A DNA stretch of 58,615 nucleotides from a virus: the IMG/VR virus record IMGVR_UViG_3300024255_000031, positions 1 through 58,615 of that record; one strand, given 5' to 3'. Shown here piece by piece: positions 1 to 8,452 of this stretch. Numbering within the stretch: the stretch's first letter is position 1; every line of letters starts with the position of its first letter. The notes under the pieces are model-generated. The model did not search any database, had not been told where the DNA came from, and was given only the letters and a program-made list of their open reading frames with translations. The position numbers and the translations under genes were made by a program.

Positions 1-21
1 ACTTTTTATAGGAGAAAACAA

Positions 22-486
22 ATGGGAAGACCACTAAACAAAAGATTATTCGCTGTACCAAACGTAGGCCCTGGTGCTGCAACTGGAAACGAAATCAAAG
101 TAAACTTTCATAACGGCACAGCAGTTAAAGAAGGTTATATCGTAAAGCAAGTAGGATCAAAGAAATTTGTATGTGAAGAAATTGGAACGCCAGGGCAATT
201 TACTTGTACGCTAACAACTGGTAAACTACCAGCGGCATTAGCGGCAGGTGAAATGGCTATTTCATTCAAAATGGACGACGAAGAAACATACACAGTAAGT
301 AAAATTGCTGGTCGTAAAGTTACTTTGTCAGCACCAAGTGCAACAGGCAGTAATGCTTATGATGGCAAGAGTGTTCCATGGAACTTTGCAACATCACTAG
401 TAGATGGCGCAGCACAAGTTGAAGAAGCTGGTATCAACAACGTGCTAGTTGGAACCGATGACGACGACTTCACAGAAGACGCATAA
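22..486 (+). CDS. Putative virion structural protein (MGRPLNK-type)
   Basis: A 154-residue protein with a good ribosome binding site (AGGAG, about 9 bases upstream). It begins MGRPLNKRLF, a start I associate with small virion proteins of T4-like cyanophages, but I know no defined function. The body alternates short beta-strand-like stretches and ends in a very acidic tail (DDDDFTEDA). The next gene looks like a diverged paralogue: both share the pattern of a glycine-aromatic strand, a K-[TK]-F-x-V/C strand, a C-T-L segment and then N/G-E-M-[SA]-I. It is the first gene visible here and leads into the fibre cluster on the same strand, which supports a virion role. A late promoter, if it has one, lies outside the window. 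The coding call is firm; the function is unknown. Confidence 0.85.
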   Translation: MGRPLNKRLFAVPNVGPGAATGNEIKVNFHNGTAVKEGYIVKQVGSKKFVCEEIGTPGQFTCTLTTGKLPAALAAGEMAISFKMDDEETYTVSKIAGRKVTLSAPSATGSNAYDGKSVPWNFATSLVDGAAQVEEAGINNVLVGTDDDDFTEDA

Positions 487-497
487 GGACTAATTTA

Positions 498-863
498 ATG
501 GAACGTCCTATTAACATCTTTTACGATTTATTACAGTCATTAAAGGACTTAGTAGTTTCAGTTAAAATAGGAAACGCTAAGGCAACTCTTTACGGGGTTG
601 TCTTGGCGCAACTATCTGAAAAAACTTTTAAAGTCAAAGATGATCATGGCAATGAAGGTGTTTGTACACTTGTTAATAAACAAGTAAATGAGTTAAACAA
701 CAATGAAATGTCTATTATGGGATATGTTTTAAAAAGTACAACATTTATTTTTATCTCTCAAATAGCACAAGGATTGATAACAGATTTTAAAAACAACGTA
801 TATACATACGAAGTTGATAATGATTCAACATCTAGTATCTTATTGTTAACGGAGACAACATAA
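498..863 (+). CDS. Small putative structural protein, paralogue of the preceding gene
   Basis: A 121-residue protein starting 11 bases after the previous stop. It aligns by eye with the upstream 154-residue protein: GVVLAQLSEKTFKVKDDHG matches GYIVKQVGSKKFVCEEIG, followed by C-T-L and by NEMSI against GEMAI. It lacks the acidic C-terminal tail and is more diverged, so it looks like a tandem duplicate. There are no membrane or enzyme motifs. The ribosome binding site is weak (AAGGA a few bases upstream), so translation may be coupled to the upstream gene. Function unknown; a virion component is the likely role from context. Confidence 0.75.
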   Translation: MERPINIFYDLLQSLKDLVVSVKIGNAKATLYGVVLAQLSEKTFKVKDDHGNEGVCTLVNKQVNELNNNEMSIMGYVLKSTTFIFISQIAQGLITDFKNNVYTYEVDNDSTSSILLLTETT

Positions 864-866
864 CAC

Positions 867-2165
867 ATGTCTAAGATAATTAGAACAACTGACTCCGACT
901 ATCGAATTATAACGGGTCAAAACGGTACAATAACATTAGACACTACTAATGCCACAGGGGACGACAGCGGAAGAGTTGTTATTACCGGTGACTTAGAAGT
1001 TAATGGCGGCACAACTACAATTGAATCAACTATTACAACAATAGAAGATGGTATGATTGTATTAGCGTCGGGAACTACTACCGCTGGACTCCCTGCAACT
1101 GGATTAGATAGACCGTATAGTGCTGGTATCGAAATTGAAAGAGGATCGTTAGGAAATTCGCGTTGGATTTATGACGATAATATTACTTGGGACTTAGGAG
1201 TAACTGGTAGAGGCGCTTGGATAGGAACACAAGGTGATATCGGCAGCGAACAACAACTACCAATAAAAACATTTGGTATTATATCTGACGCTGATTTGTA
1301 TATTGATACTAATGACGGTGTTATTACAGTATCAGGCACAAATAACTACGAAAATAAAATTTGGAATTATGTAGACGGCGCAATTACTCCAGATCCGATT
1401 ACTAACCAAATCACACAAGATGACGACTATATTCCAAATGCAAAAGCTGTAAAAGACTTAGTAGATTTTACAGTTGAAACTATTTCAATTGATAAAATTG
1501 AAGAAGACAATTCTTCAATTGAAATTATTGACAAAAATAACACTATTGCTTCTATACTTGAAGTAGGTTCTAGAACTATTATATCAACCCAAAACAGTCA
1601 CGGCTATGCAATTAATGATACTATTGTAATTAACGGAATACAATCTGTTCCAAATGATGCTATAATACAATCTTTAAATAATGTAGGATTATCTTCTTGG
1701 ACCGTTACTGGTATTCCGTCAAGTAATTCAATAGAAATAAACGCAAACACACTTGGTGGCAACAAATCATTTTATATTACAAACAGTGGTAGAACTATAT
1801 CATCTGAATCAGGCATTAATGTAATTGTAGAAAGTTCTAACATTGCAAACTTTTATAATAATAGAGTAAATCTTGCAGATATAGAATTTCAAGGAACTGA
1901 AATATTTACAGCATCAAGTAATGATGATTTGATATTAAATGCTAACGGATCAGGTAGTGTAAAAATTAAAGACACACTAGAACTTACTAAAACTCCTGGA
2001 GATGATGACATTTTAGTAGACCCCAATGCGCCAACTGACGGTATTAAGATTTATTCTAAAACACAAGGGTCGGGCAAAACAGGACTTTACTTCGTAAATG
2101 AAAATGACTACCAAGATGAAATTATAAGTAAGAATAGAGCTTTGCTGTACAGTATAATTTTTTAA
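867..2165 (+). CDS. Fibre-like virion structural protein, 432 aa
   Basis: A 432-residue protein rich in Thr, Asn, Ile and Asp with alternating beta-strand periodicity. Residues 30-60 contain the VVITGDLEVNGGTTTIES element typical of phage fibre repeats. Around residue 350 is a copy of the DLILNANGSGSVKIKD element, the same L-x-L-x-A-N-G-x-G-x-[VI] motif repeated about ten times in each of the two large fibres downstream, so it shares their building blocks. A segment near residues 80-110 (ATGLDRPYSAGIEIERG, then W-I-Y-D) resembles a conserved structural-protein domain of T4-like marine phages, from memory only. The start follows the previous stop by a few bases. Its exact place in the virion (baseplate fibre or whisker) cannot be told from sequence. 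Confidence 0.85.
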   Translation: MSKIIRTTDSDYRIITGQNGTITLDTTNATGDDSGRVVITGDLEVNGGTTTIESTITTIEDGMIVLASGTTTAGLPATGLDRPYSAGIEIERGSLGNSRWIYDDNITWDLGVTGRGAWIGTQGDIGSEQQLPIKTFGIISDADLYIDTNDGVITVSGTNNYENKIWNYVDGAITPDPITNQITQDDDYIPNAKAVKDLVDFTVETISIDKIEEDNSSIEIIDKNNTIASILEVGSRTIISTQNSHGYAINDTIVINGIQSVPNDAIIQSLNNVGLSSWTVTGIPSSNSIEINANTLGGNKSFYITNSGRTISSESGINVIVESSNIANFYNNRVNLADIEFQGTEIFTASSNDDLILNANGSGSVKIKDTLELTKTPGDDDILVDPNAPTDGIKIYSKTQGSGKTGLYFVNENDYQDEIISKNRALLYSIIF

Positions 2166-2174
2166 GGAAATAAG

Positions 2175-2522
2175 ATGGCTATAGAAAACGCAACACTAAC
2201 TAACACACAGCAGGATATTCTTGTAGTTCCTACAGGAAAAAGTTATGCAATTACAAGTATAATGGTATGTAACACATATTCACCAAGCGGAGCATCTCCA
2301 ATAAATGAGACTGCAAACTTTGACATGCACTTTTTAAAAGATAACCAAAGTTTAGACAATGCTGTTACTTGTGTTGTTAGAGAATTAGAGTTACCCGCTG
2401 GGGAAACATTTACATTTGATTCAGAAAAAATCATTTTATCACAAGGCGAAAAATTAAGTTTTGTCGGTGATGCCACAAATGCAGCAAATTTAGCAGTATC
2501 AGTAAGCTACTTGGAAGTGTAA
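2175..2522 (+). CDS. Small beta-sandwich-like protein of the fibre cluster, 115 aa
   Basis: A 115-residue protein with a clear beta pattern: an N-terminal strand with a VPTGKSYAITSIMVCNT turn, then LELPAGETFTFDSEKIIL and LSQGEKLSFVG, then a C-terminal strand. Two further small proteins in the window (13179-13508 and 33950-34270) share this plan of N-terminal strand, an A-[IR]-[TV]-[SV] strand, an I-[IL]-P-x-[GN] turn and a final G-x-x-[LI]-x strand, so they form a family of capping or decorating proteins set beside the giant fibres. The start has a good ribosome binding site (AAGGA). Its stop overlaps the next start (TAATG), which implies translational coupling. Function unknown; a fibre-associated cap or attachment domain is an inference. 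Confidence 0.8.
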   Translation: MAIENATLTNTQQDILVVPTGKSYAITSIMVCNTYSPSGASPINETANFDMHFLKDNQSLDNAVTCVVRELELPAGETFTFDSEKIILSQGEKLSFVGDATNAANLAVSVSYLEV

Positions 2523-3052
2523 TGAGATTATTAAAAGCGCAAAATACAAATTTACGAAACATTTATGGTAAAGGTGTTAAGTATGATGTAAACGGTCAAG
2601 TTGTAATGGATACTACTAATGTTATGCTTGTGCCCAAAGGCACTACTGACGAGTTTGTTTCATCTCCGGTGTCTGGGCATATGAGATACAATACAGACTT
2701 AAACGAAATACAAGTTTATTCAGAGTCAGAATGGCGCAGTGTGCGCTACAAAGAACCAAACAATGATCCGGGTATTGTGCAACAAAACTTAGGTAACGGT
2801 GATGCAAGCGAAGTATTGTTTGGTCCGCTAAATAGCCAAGACCCAAATACTACTTACACTGCTCCAGCAGCAGCACAAAACATTTTAGTATTTGTCGAAA
2901 ACGTCTTTCAAGTGGCCAACAATAACTATACTCTAGTACAAAATCCAACTGTTGGCGATAATGCTCCGTACGCACTTGGTTACTATTTACAATTTACATC
3001 AGCACCTGACTTAGCAAAGCCTATTACGGTACTACACAACTTCGACAAATAA
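2522..3052 (+). CDS. Fibre-cluster protein with C-terminal-type domain, 176 aa
   Basis: A 176-residue protein whose ATG overlaps the previous stop. Residues 35-75 (VPKGTTDEFVSSPVSGHMRYNT, then W-R-S-V) match the element that ends the two large fibres downstream, where the same P-x-G-T, A/G-x-x-R-[YW]-N-T and W-x-x-[VA] pattern appears. That element is common near the C-termini of phage tail fibres. The second half has FVENVFQVANNNYTLVQ and YYLQFTSAP, beta-rich, resembling domains found beside fibre tips. It reads like a stand-alone fibre tip or connector. It closes the first short operon: a late promoter follows immediately. Confidence 0.8.
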   Translation: MRLLKAQNTNLRNIYGKGVKYDVNGQVVMDTTNVMLVPKGTTDEFVSSPVSGHMRYNTDLNEIQVYSESEWRSVRYKEPNNDPGIVQQNLGNGDASEVLFGPLNSQDPNTTYTAPAAAQNILVFVENVFQVANNNYTLVQNPTVGDNAPYALGYYLQFTSAPDLAKPITVLHNFDK

Positions 3053-3054
3053 CC

Positions 3055-3062
3055 GATAAATA
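3055..3062 (+). promoter_or_regulatory. T4-type late promoter (GATAAATA)
   Basis: GATAAATACTG lies 21 bases upstream of the GTG start of the 1738-residue fibre gene, with GAGGAG in between. It fits the T4 late consensus TATAAATA apart from the first base, and it matches about ten other intergenic copies in this window. Confidence 0.75.
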
Positions 3063-3082
3063 CTGTGTCGAGGAGAATATAA

Positions 3083-6000
3083 GTGGCACAAGTAGGTAGA
3101 ATATCCGGTCCTTTATTACAAGCTAATCTAGAACGTAATGGTATAGATTTAGCATTTCGTAATGACTTAAACACTTCACAACTAATATATTTAGACGTAA
3201 TTAACGGCAAAATTGCTATTAATCACAATGCACCATCAGCAGAACTAGACGTATTAGGCACTATTCAAACTACAAACTTAATATCGGACTTTTCTAATAT
3301 TGCAGGTTACACTGTTACTGATTCGACATTAAGTACGATTGGTAATTTGAATCTAAATGCTGCAACAGCTATTGTATTTACTACATTAGAAAATGGAACT
3401 ATTCGTATTAATGATAATATTGTTAGTACAATAGAATCAAATGCAGACATTGACATAACTCCTAATGGAACTGGTACTACTGAAGTACTAAAAGATCTAA
3501 ATGTTTTCGGAGACATGTACACTCCGGGAAATATTACATTTGACGGTACTATTACATTAGGTGATGCTGATACTGATAACGTAACATTTGAAAGCGATAT
3601 TAGTAGTGATATTATTCCTGACTCAAATAATACGTATGATTTAGGATCTGAAAGTAAACGCTGGGAAACACTTTATACTAATCTTCTAAATGGTCGTGCA
3701 GCTGAAGTAGACGGATATACACTAAACGGAGTAGATTTACTTACACGCCACGGCGGCATAATTTACGTTGCCCAAGAAGGTAATGACGCAAACAGCGGCG
3801 ATCACATCCTTGATCCGTTAGCAACTATTTCTGAAGCACTTTCACGTGCAGATGCAAGTGGTGAACAACCTTTTACAATTTTAGTTGCAGCTGGCGAATA
3901 TCAAGAAGCACTGCCATTAGTTGTTCCTGCTAATGTTAGTGTTATAGGACAAGACATTCGTAACACAGTAATTACACCAGATACAAGTAGTCAAAGTGCA
4001 GACGTTTTTCACCTAAACGATAAAACTACTATTGCAAACTTAACAATTAAGAATCACTACTATGATAGTGTAAACAATACAGGTTACGCTTTCCGCTTTG
4101 CACCTAACGCTGTAATGAGCGAACGCTCGCCATATATTCAAAATGTAACTGTTTTAACACAAGAAACTGCACTCGGAACAGGAGATGCAGGACGCGGTGC
4201 CTGGATCGACGGCGACGAGCTAAACGCAGCAACAGTTAATAAAACAATGTTGTTCCATAGTTGTACATTTATATCACCTGGTGCTGATGTAATTAATATG
4301 ACAAACAATGTTAGAGTAGAATGGCTCAACTCGTTTACATATTATGCTAATAGAGGATTGTATGCTTTTGCAGGCACAGGCGGAGGTGCAGAACTGCGCT
4401 CAATTGGTTCAGCTAACGTATACGGTAACTACGGCGCTGTAGCAGACGGTGCTGATACATTAATGTATCTAATACAACATAACTTTGGATATATTGGTGC
4501 AGGAAACAAAAACGATAATAATGAAGCTGATGTAATACAAGCAAATGAAGTTGTTGAACTTAATTCAGGCCAAATACACTTTGTAAGTACAGACCAAAAA
4601 GGTAACTTTAGAGTAGGCGATAATTTCTTTGTAGATCTAGAAACAGGAAATTCTAGTATTAGTATTGATACTGCCGACATTGACAGTTTAAGTGGTTTAA
4701 ATATTACTAGCCCAGGCGGCACTACTGTAATAGCAGGATCTAATATACAAACTGGAAATATTATTATTACAGGTAATAATATTAGCACACCTGTAGGAGA
4801 TCTAAATCTTGAAGGTGCTACTAATACTATTAATATTACTAGTGGCACTAATGTATTTGGTAACTTGGATATACGAGACGATTTTAGTTTCGGAGGCACA
4901 CTAACAGTTGCAGGGAATCAGCCAGGCAGAAACACCGATTCCGATACACTTACTTTTAATGTAGACTTAGAACAAGACTTTAAGCCACACGTTACACTAA
5001 CACATAGTTTAGGTGAAGCAGTACGTCCCTGGCTAAATGTTAATCTAGATCGTGCAGAAATTGATGACATTATAATTGACGAAAATTATATTACTACTGA
5101 TATTTCAAATGCAAACTTAGATTTGCGTTCAACAAACAGAATATATGTTCCAAACAATAATTTACAAATTGATAACAATCTAACAGTCGACGGCACAATT
5201 AACATACAAGGTACTGATTTGTCAGGTACAATTAATTATGTAGGCGACAGAACACAAACTGGTAATTATAGTATTTTTGGTGAGATTTCAAATGGCACTA
5301 TAGAAATTGAAGACAATTTCATTCATACAACTGATTCAAATGCAGATTTAGAATTACGTGCAAGCGGCACAGGTGAAGTATTAATATCAGATAGTATTCA
5401 AATAGACAATAATTTAACAGTTAGTACTCTAACAGATTTACAAGATACTATAATTACTGGAACACTAACACATACTAGCAATAGAGTTCAGACAGGTGAC
5501 TATACTCTCGCTAATTATAATATCGACGGCAACATTGACATTAGTAGTCAAGCACAGTTTGAGGAAATTTTGTTTGATGGTAATTTTATTACTACAACTA
5601 CATCTAACACAGATTTAGAACTTATTGCAAACGGAACTGGCAGAATTTTAGTTCCAACTGAAAATGTACAAGTTAATAACAATCTAAGTGCAGATAATAT
5701 TTTTAACAATAACAATGTTAATATTACTCTACAAACAGAATTTGTAAGTGCTGACGTTGGTGATTTTGATATTGTTGGCAACTATATTTCTACAAATAAT
5801 AGCAATACAGATTTAGAATTACGTGCAAGCGGCACAGGCAATGTTAACGTAGAAGACAGTACATTACTGAATCAAAATTTAACTGTTAATAAAAAAACAT
5901 TTTTACAAAACGGAACTACAACATATGAATATGGTCCTGAATTAGTTGTTAACGGAACTTTTGATACAAACGTTAATGGATGGGCTCAAGCAGGCGGCGG

Positions 6001-8299
6001 TAGTGCTAATGATGTAAACGGTAATTTACAAATTAACTCTACAGGAGCTGCAAGAAACGTATCACAAGAAATTACTGTTGTTGCAGGCAAAGCATATGAC
6101 TTTGAAGCACAGTTTAGAAGTGTATCAAATGGAAATCCATTTTATTTAAGAATATTTGAATCAGGAGTAGGTACACTTCAAGAATGGAACGAAACAAGTG
6201 GCTTAACAGCAGATCAACTTTTAACTTATAGTTTTGTACCACAAAGTACAGAAATTGATATTATTTTCCGTTCAGTTGATAACATTGTTGAATGGGACAA
6301 TGTTAGTATGTTTGAAGACATTGGGCTTGTTACAGAATTTACTCCAGTTCAGGTTAATATAACCGGAACAAACACACAAACTGGTAATACTGTACAAACT
6401 GGTAATATTACTCAAACTGGTAATATTAATGCTATTGGTAACTTAACTGTAAGCAACGAGTTTACAAAAAGTAACATTAATATTAACGAAAATATAATTC
6501 AAAATACTGGTGAAGGATTAAGAACTGCAAGAGAGCCAAACGATCCTAATAGTATTCCTGCAATTGTTCAAGCAATTGCAGCAGGATCTACAGCTGACGA
6601 TTATGCAAGTCAAACAGAAAAGAATTTAATTAACTTTTTAGTAGACAATGATTATGCAGACATTAACAACAACGGTTCGGTTACTACTAGTGATTACCTT
6701 GCATATCTTCAATACATTGCAAATGGCACTTCTGGTAATGCAGGAATTGATATTAAAATTGCATCAATATTAGAAGAAATGATAATATTAGAGAATGCAA
6801 CTCCTGGATATTTTAATAACATTATTTTTGACGGCGACTATTTTAATCCGAATCTAGAACTAAGGGCAGCCGGAACAGGCAATGTTGTCTTTTCAAATCC
6901 GACTGTAAATATTGCAAACAACTTGTTAGTATCGGATACGTTATTTGCAGACACTATTGTTGCACCAAGCAATGCTGCCATTTCATCAACTAACTTTACA
7001 ACATCTAATACTACAACCTTAGATGACAACTTTATCTCTACAATAATATCAAATGCAAATTTAGAATTACGTGCTTTTGAAGACAACCTGGTGTATGTTC
7101 CTAGTGCGAACGTTACAGTTGATAACAACTTAACAGTAAGTAGAATAACTGACATTGACGACACAACTATTGTAGGCAATATTACACAAACTGGTAATAG
7201 AACACAACTAGGTAACATAAGTGTTACAGGTAACGTTACAGTTAGTACTTCGAATATTCAAGATGATTTGCAGTTAGATGACATATTAATTGATAGAAAT
7301 ATTATTGAATCGCAAGACAGTAATGCTAATTTAGAACTATCGGCACAAGGTGCAGGAGCAATTGAAGTTCCTGGTAATAATGTTCAAGTTGATACAAACT
7401 TAAACGTTAGCGATATTATTGCACCTAACATTAATATTAATAATAATTTTAGTTTTGAAGACTTTGAGTTAAGTTCTAATATTACAATTTTTGATAATGT
7501 AATAACCACAACAGATTCTAACTCAAACTTAGAATTAAGAACTATAGATAACAGTAATATAGAATTACAAAATATATTAGTTAATAGCAATTCTATTAGT
7601 ACTAGCATAGCAGATATTAATATTGCTTCTAATAGTTTAGTAAACATAGATTCGTCTAACGCAGTTAAAATTCCAGTAGGCGACACTGCCCAAAGACAAG
7701 TAGTTAATAACAGTATACGCTTTAATACAACTAGCAACGTTTTTGAAGGCTACAACGATAACAGTAACATTGTCTCCTTTAATGGTGTTTATTCAAGTAA
7801 CAGACGCACAAATGTTTTAGCAAACAGTGATTCGATTGAATTTACAAATACCAATATTATTACAGGCGAAGTTAATAATCTAGGTCTTAGCATCCACGGT
7901 CTAGAAGTTGACGATATAAAAATACAAACTAATAATATTCTAGCTACTACTTTAAACTCAGACATAGATCTACGAACTAACGGCAATGGCAATTTAGTAA
8001 TAGACGACATTGAAATTGCAGGAAATACAATAATAAACAATAGCAACGGCGCCTTAATTATTAGGAATACGCAATATGGTAATACAAAATTTATTGGTCC
8101 TGCTGTAAAAATTCCAAGTGGTTCTACAGCAGATCAGCCAGTTGCTCCGGAAGTTGGCACTGCACGATGGAACACAGACGAAGTAGTTCTTGAAGTTTGG
8201 GATGGTAGTACATTTACAACAGCAGCTGGATCGACAGCAACTATTAACCAAGCAGAGATGGACGATCTCATCTTAGAATACACTCTAATCTTTGGGTAA
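3083..8299 (+). CDS. Giant modular fibre/adhesin, 1738 aa, with beta-helix, galactose-binding-like and dockerin-like modules
   Basis: The GTG start is set by GAGGAG at 3070-3075 and by the N-terminus MAQVGRISGPLL, which matches MAVGRISGPLL in the next giant. Domains in order: N-terminal fibre head (1-220); a right-handed beta-helix of the pectate-lyase type beginning IIYVAQEGNDANSGD (about 226-475); the shared TDQKGNFRVGD module near 503; then about ten copies of the L-E-L-R-A-x-G-T-G / N-N-L-T-V element to the C-terminus. Two inserted modules stand out. Residues 950-1081 look like a CBM4/9-type galactose-binding fold (ELVVNGTFD, G-W, ending EWDNVSMFED). Residues 1191-1215 carry one dockerin/EF-hand-like calcium loop (DINNNGSVTTSDYLAYLQYI). 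The C-terminal WNTDEVVLEVWDG element is shared with other fibres here. It probably forms an extended trimeric fibre or baseplate adhesin that binds host polysaccharide. Confidence 0.92.
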   Translation: MAQVGRISGPLLQANLERNGIDLAFRNDLNTSQLIYLDVINGKIAINHNAPSAELDVLGTIQTTNLISDFSNIAGYTVTDSTLSTIGNLNLNAATAIVFTTLENGTIRINDNIVSTIESNADIDITPNGTGTTEVLKDLNVFGDMYTPGNITFDGTITLGDADTDNVTFESDISSDIIPDSNNTYDLGSESKRWETLYTNLLNGRAAEVDGYTLNGVDLLTRHGGIIYVAQEGNDANSGDHILDPLATISEALSRADASGEQPFTILVAAGEYQEALPLVVPANVSVIGQDIRNTVITPDTSSQSADVFHLNDKTTIANLTIKNHYYDSVNNTGYAFRFAPNAVMSERSPYIQNVTVLTQETALGTGDAGRGAWIDGDELNAATVNKTMLFHSCTFISPGADVINMTNNVRVEWLNSFTYYANRGLYAFAGTGGGAELRSIGSANVYGNYGAVADGADTLMYLIQHNFGYIGAGNKNDNNEADVIQANEVVELNSGQIHFVSTDQKGNFRVGDNFFVDLETGNSSISIDTADIDSLSGLNITSPGGTTVIAGSNIQTGNIIITGNNISTPVGDLNLEGATNTINITSGTNVFGNLDIRDDFSFGGTLTVAGNQPGRNTDSDTLTFNVDLEQDFKPHVTLTHSLGEAVRPWLNVNLDRAEIDDIIIDENYITTDISNANLDLRSTNRIYVPNNNLQIDNNLTVDGTINIQGTDLSGTINYVGDRTQTGNYSIFGEISNGTIEIEDNFIHTTDSNADLELRASGTGEVLISDSIQIDNNLTVSTLTDLQDTIITGTLTHTSNRVQTGDYTLANYNIDGNIDISSQAQFEEILFDGNFITTTTSNTDLELIANGTGRILVPTENVQVNNNLSADNIFNNNNVNITLQTEFVSADVGDFDIVGNYISTNNSNTDLELRASGTGNVNVEDSTLLNQNLTVNKKTFLQNGTTTYEYGPELVVNGTFDTNVNGWAQAGGGSANDVNGNLQINSTGAARNVSQEITVVAGKAYDFEAQFRSVSNGNPFYLRIFESGVGTLQEWNETSGLTADQLLTYSFVPQSTEIDIIFRSVDNIVEWDNVSMFEDIGLVTEFTPVQVNITGTNTQTGNTVQTGNITQTGNINAIGNLTVSNEFTKSNININENIIQNTGEGLRTAREPNDPNSIPAIVQAIAAGSTADDYASQTEKNLINFLVDNDYADINNNGSVTTSDYLAYLQYIANGTSGNAGIDIKIASILEEMIILENATPGYFNNIIFDGDYFNPNLELRAAGTGNVVFSNPTVNIANNLLVSDTLFADTIVAPSNAAISSTNFTTSNTTTLDDNFISTIISNANLELRAFEDNLVYVPSANVTVDNNLTVSRITDIDDTTIVGNITQTGNRTQLGNISVTGNVTVSTSNIQDDLQLDDILIDRNIIESQDSNANLELSAQGAGAIEVPGNNVQVDTNLNVSDIIAPNININNNFSFEDFELSSNITIFDNVITTTDSNSNLELRTIDNSNIELQNILVNSNSISTSIADINIASNSLVNIDSSNAVKIPVGDTAQRQVVNNSIRFNTTSNVFEGYNDNSNIVSFNGVYSSNRRTNVLANSDSIEFTNTNIITGEVNNLGLSIHGLEVDDIKIQTNNILATTLNSDIDLRTNGNGNLVIDDIEIAGNTIINNSNGALIIRNTQYGNTKFIGPAVKIPSGSTADQPVAPEVGTARWNTDEVVLEVWDGSTFTTAAGSTATINQAEMDDLILEYTLIFG

Positions 8300-8321
8300 G
8301 TAACCCCTTTTTTCTATAAAC

Positions 8322-8329
8322 GATAAATA
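8322..8329 (+). promoter_or_regulatory. T4-type late promoter (GATAAATA)
   Basis: CGATAAATACTATT lies 23 bases after the stop of the 1738-residue gene and 123 bases before the next start. It is identical over ten or more bases to the promoters before gp13 and gp19. Confidence 0.75.
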
Positions 8330-8335
8330 CTATTA

Positions 8336-8452
8336 ATGCAAAGTAAGACCAGTGTCTTAGGCACACTTTGCAGGACGAACTGTGAGCACCAGCAAAGAGC
8401 GTAAGCTGAAAATTTGGTGAGAGGGACAGGATCCCCGTATTGAGGAGAAGAG
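8336..8452 (+). promoter_or_regulatory. Unusually long structured 5' leader
   Basis: If transcription starts about 6 bases after the late promoter, the leader is about 118 nt, against about 10-30 nt for other late genes here. It can form three stems in a row: AGTGT/ACACT (8351-8355 with 8363-8367), CACCA/TGGTG (8387-8391 with 8415-8419, with a possible AGC/GCT inside), and GGGA/TCCC (8423-8426 with 8432-8435). The GAGGAG ribosome binding site follows at about 8442. The minus-strand reading frames across this stretch lack support. The function is unknown; mRNA stabilisation or translational control is possible. Confidence 0.4.

Noticed and set aside
4429-4899. 156-codon minus-strand reading frame inside the 1738-residue fibre
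   Set aside because: It is a shadow of the fibre frame: hydrophobic, Pro/Val-rich product, no start signals. Similar long antisense frames at 34755-35159 and 35859-36299 are rejected for the same reason.
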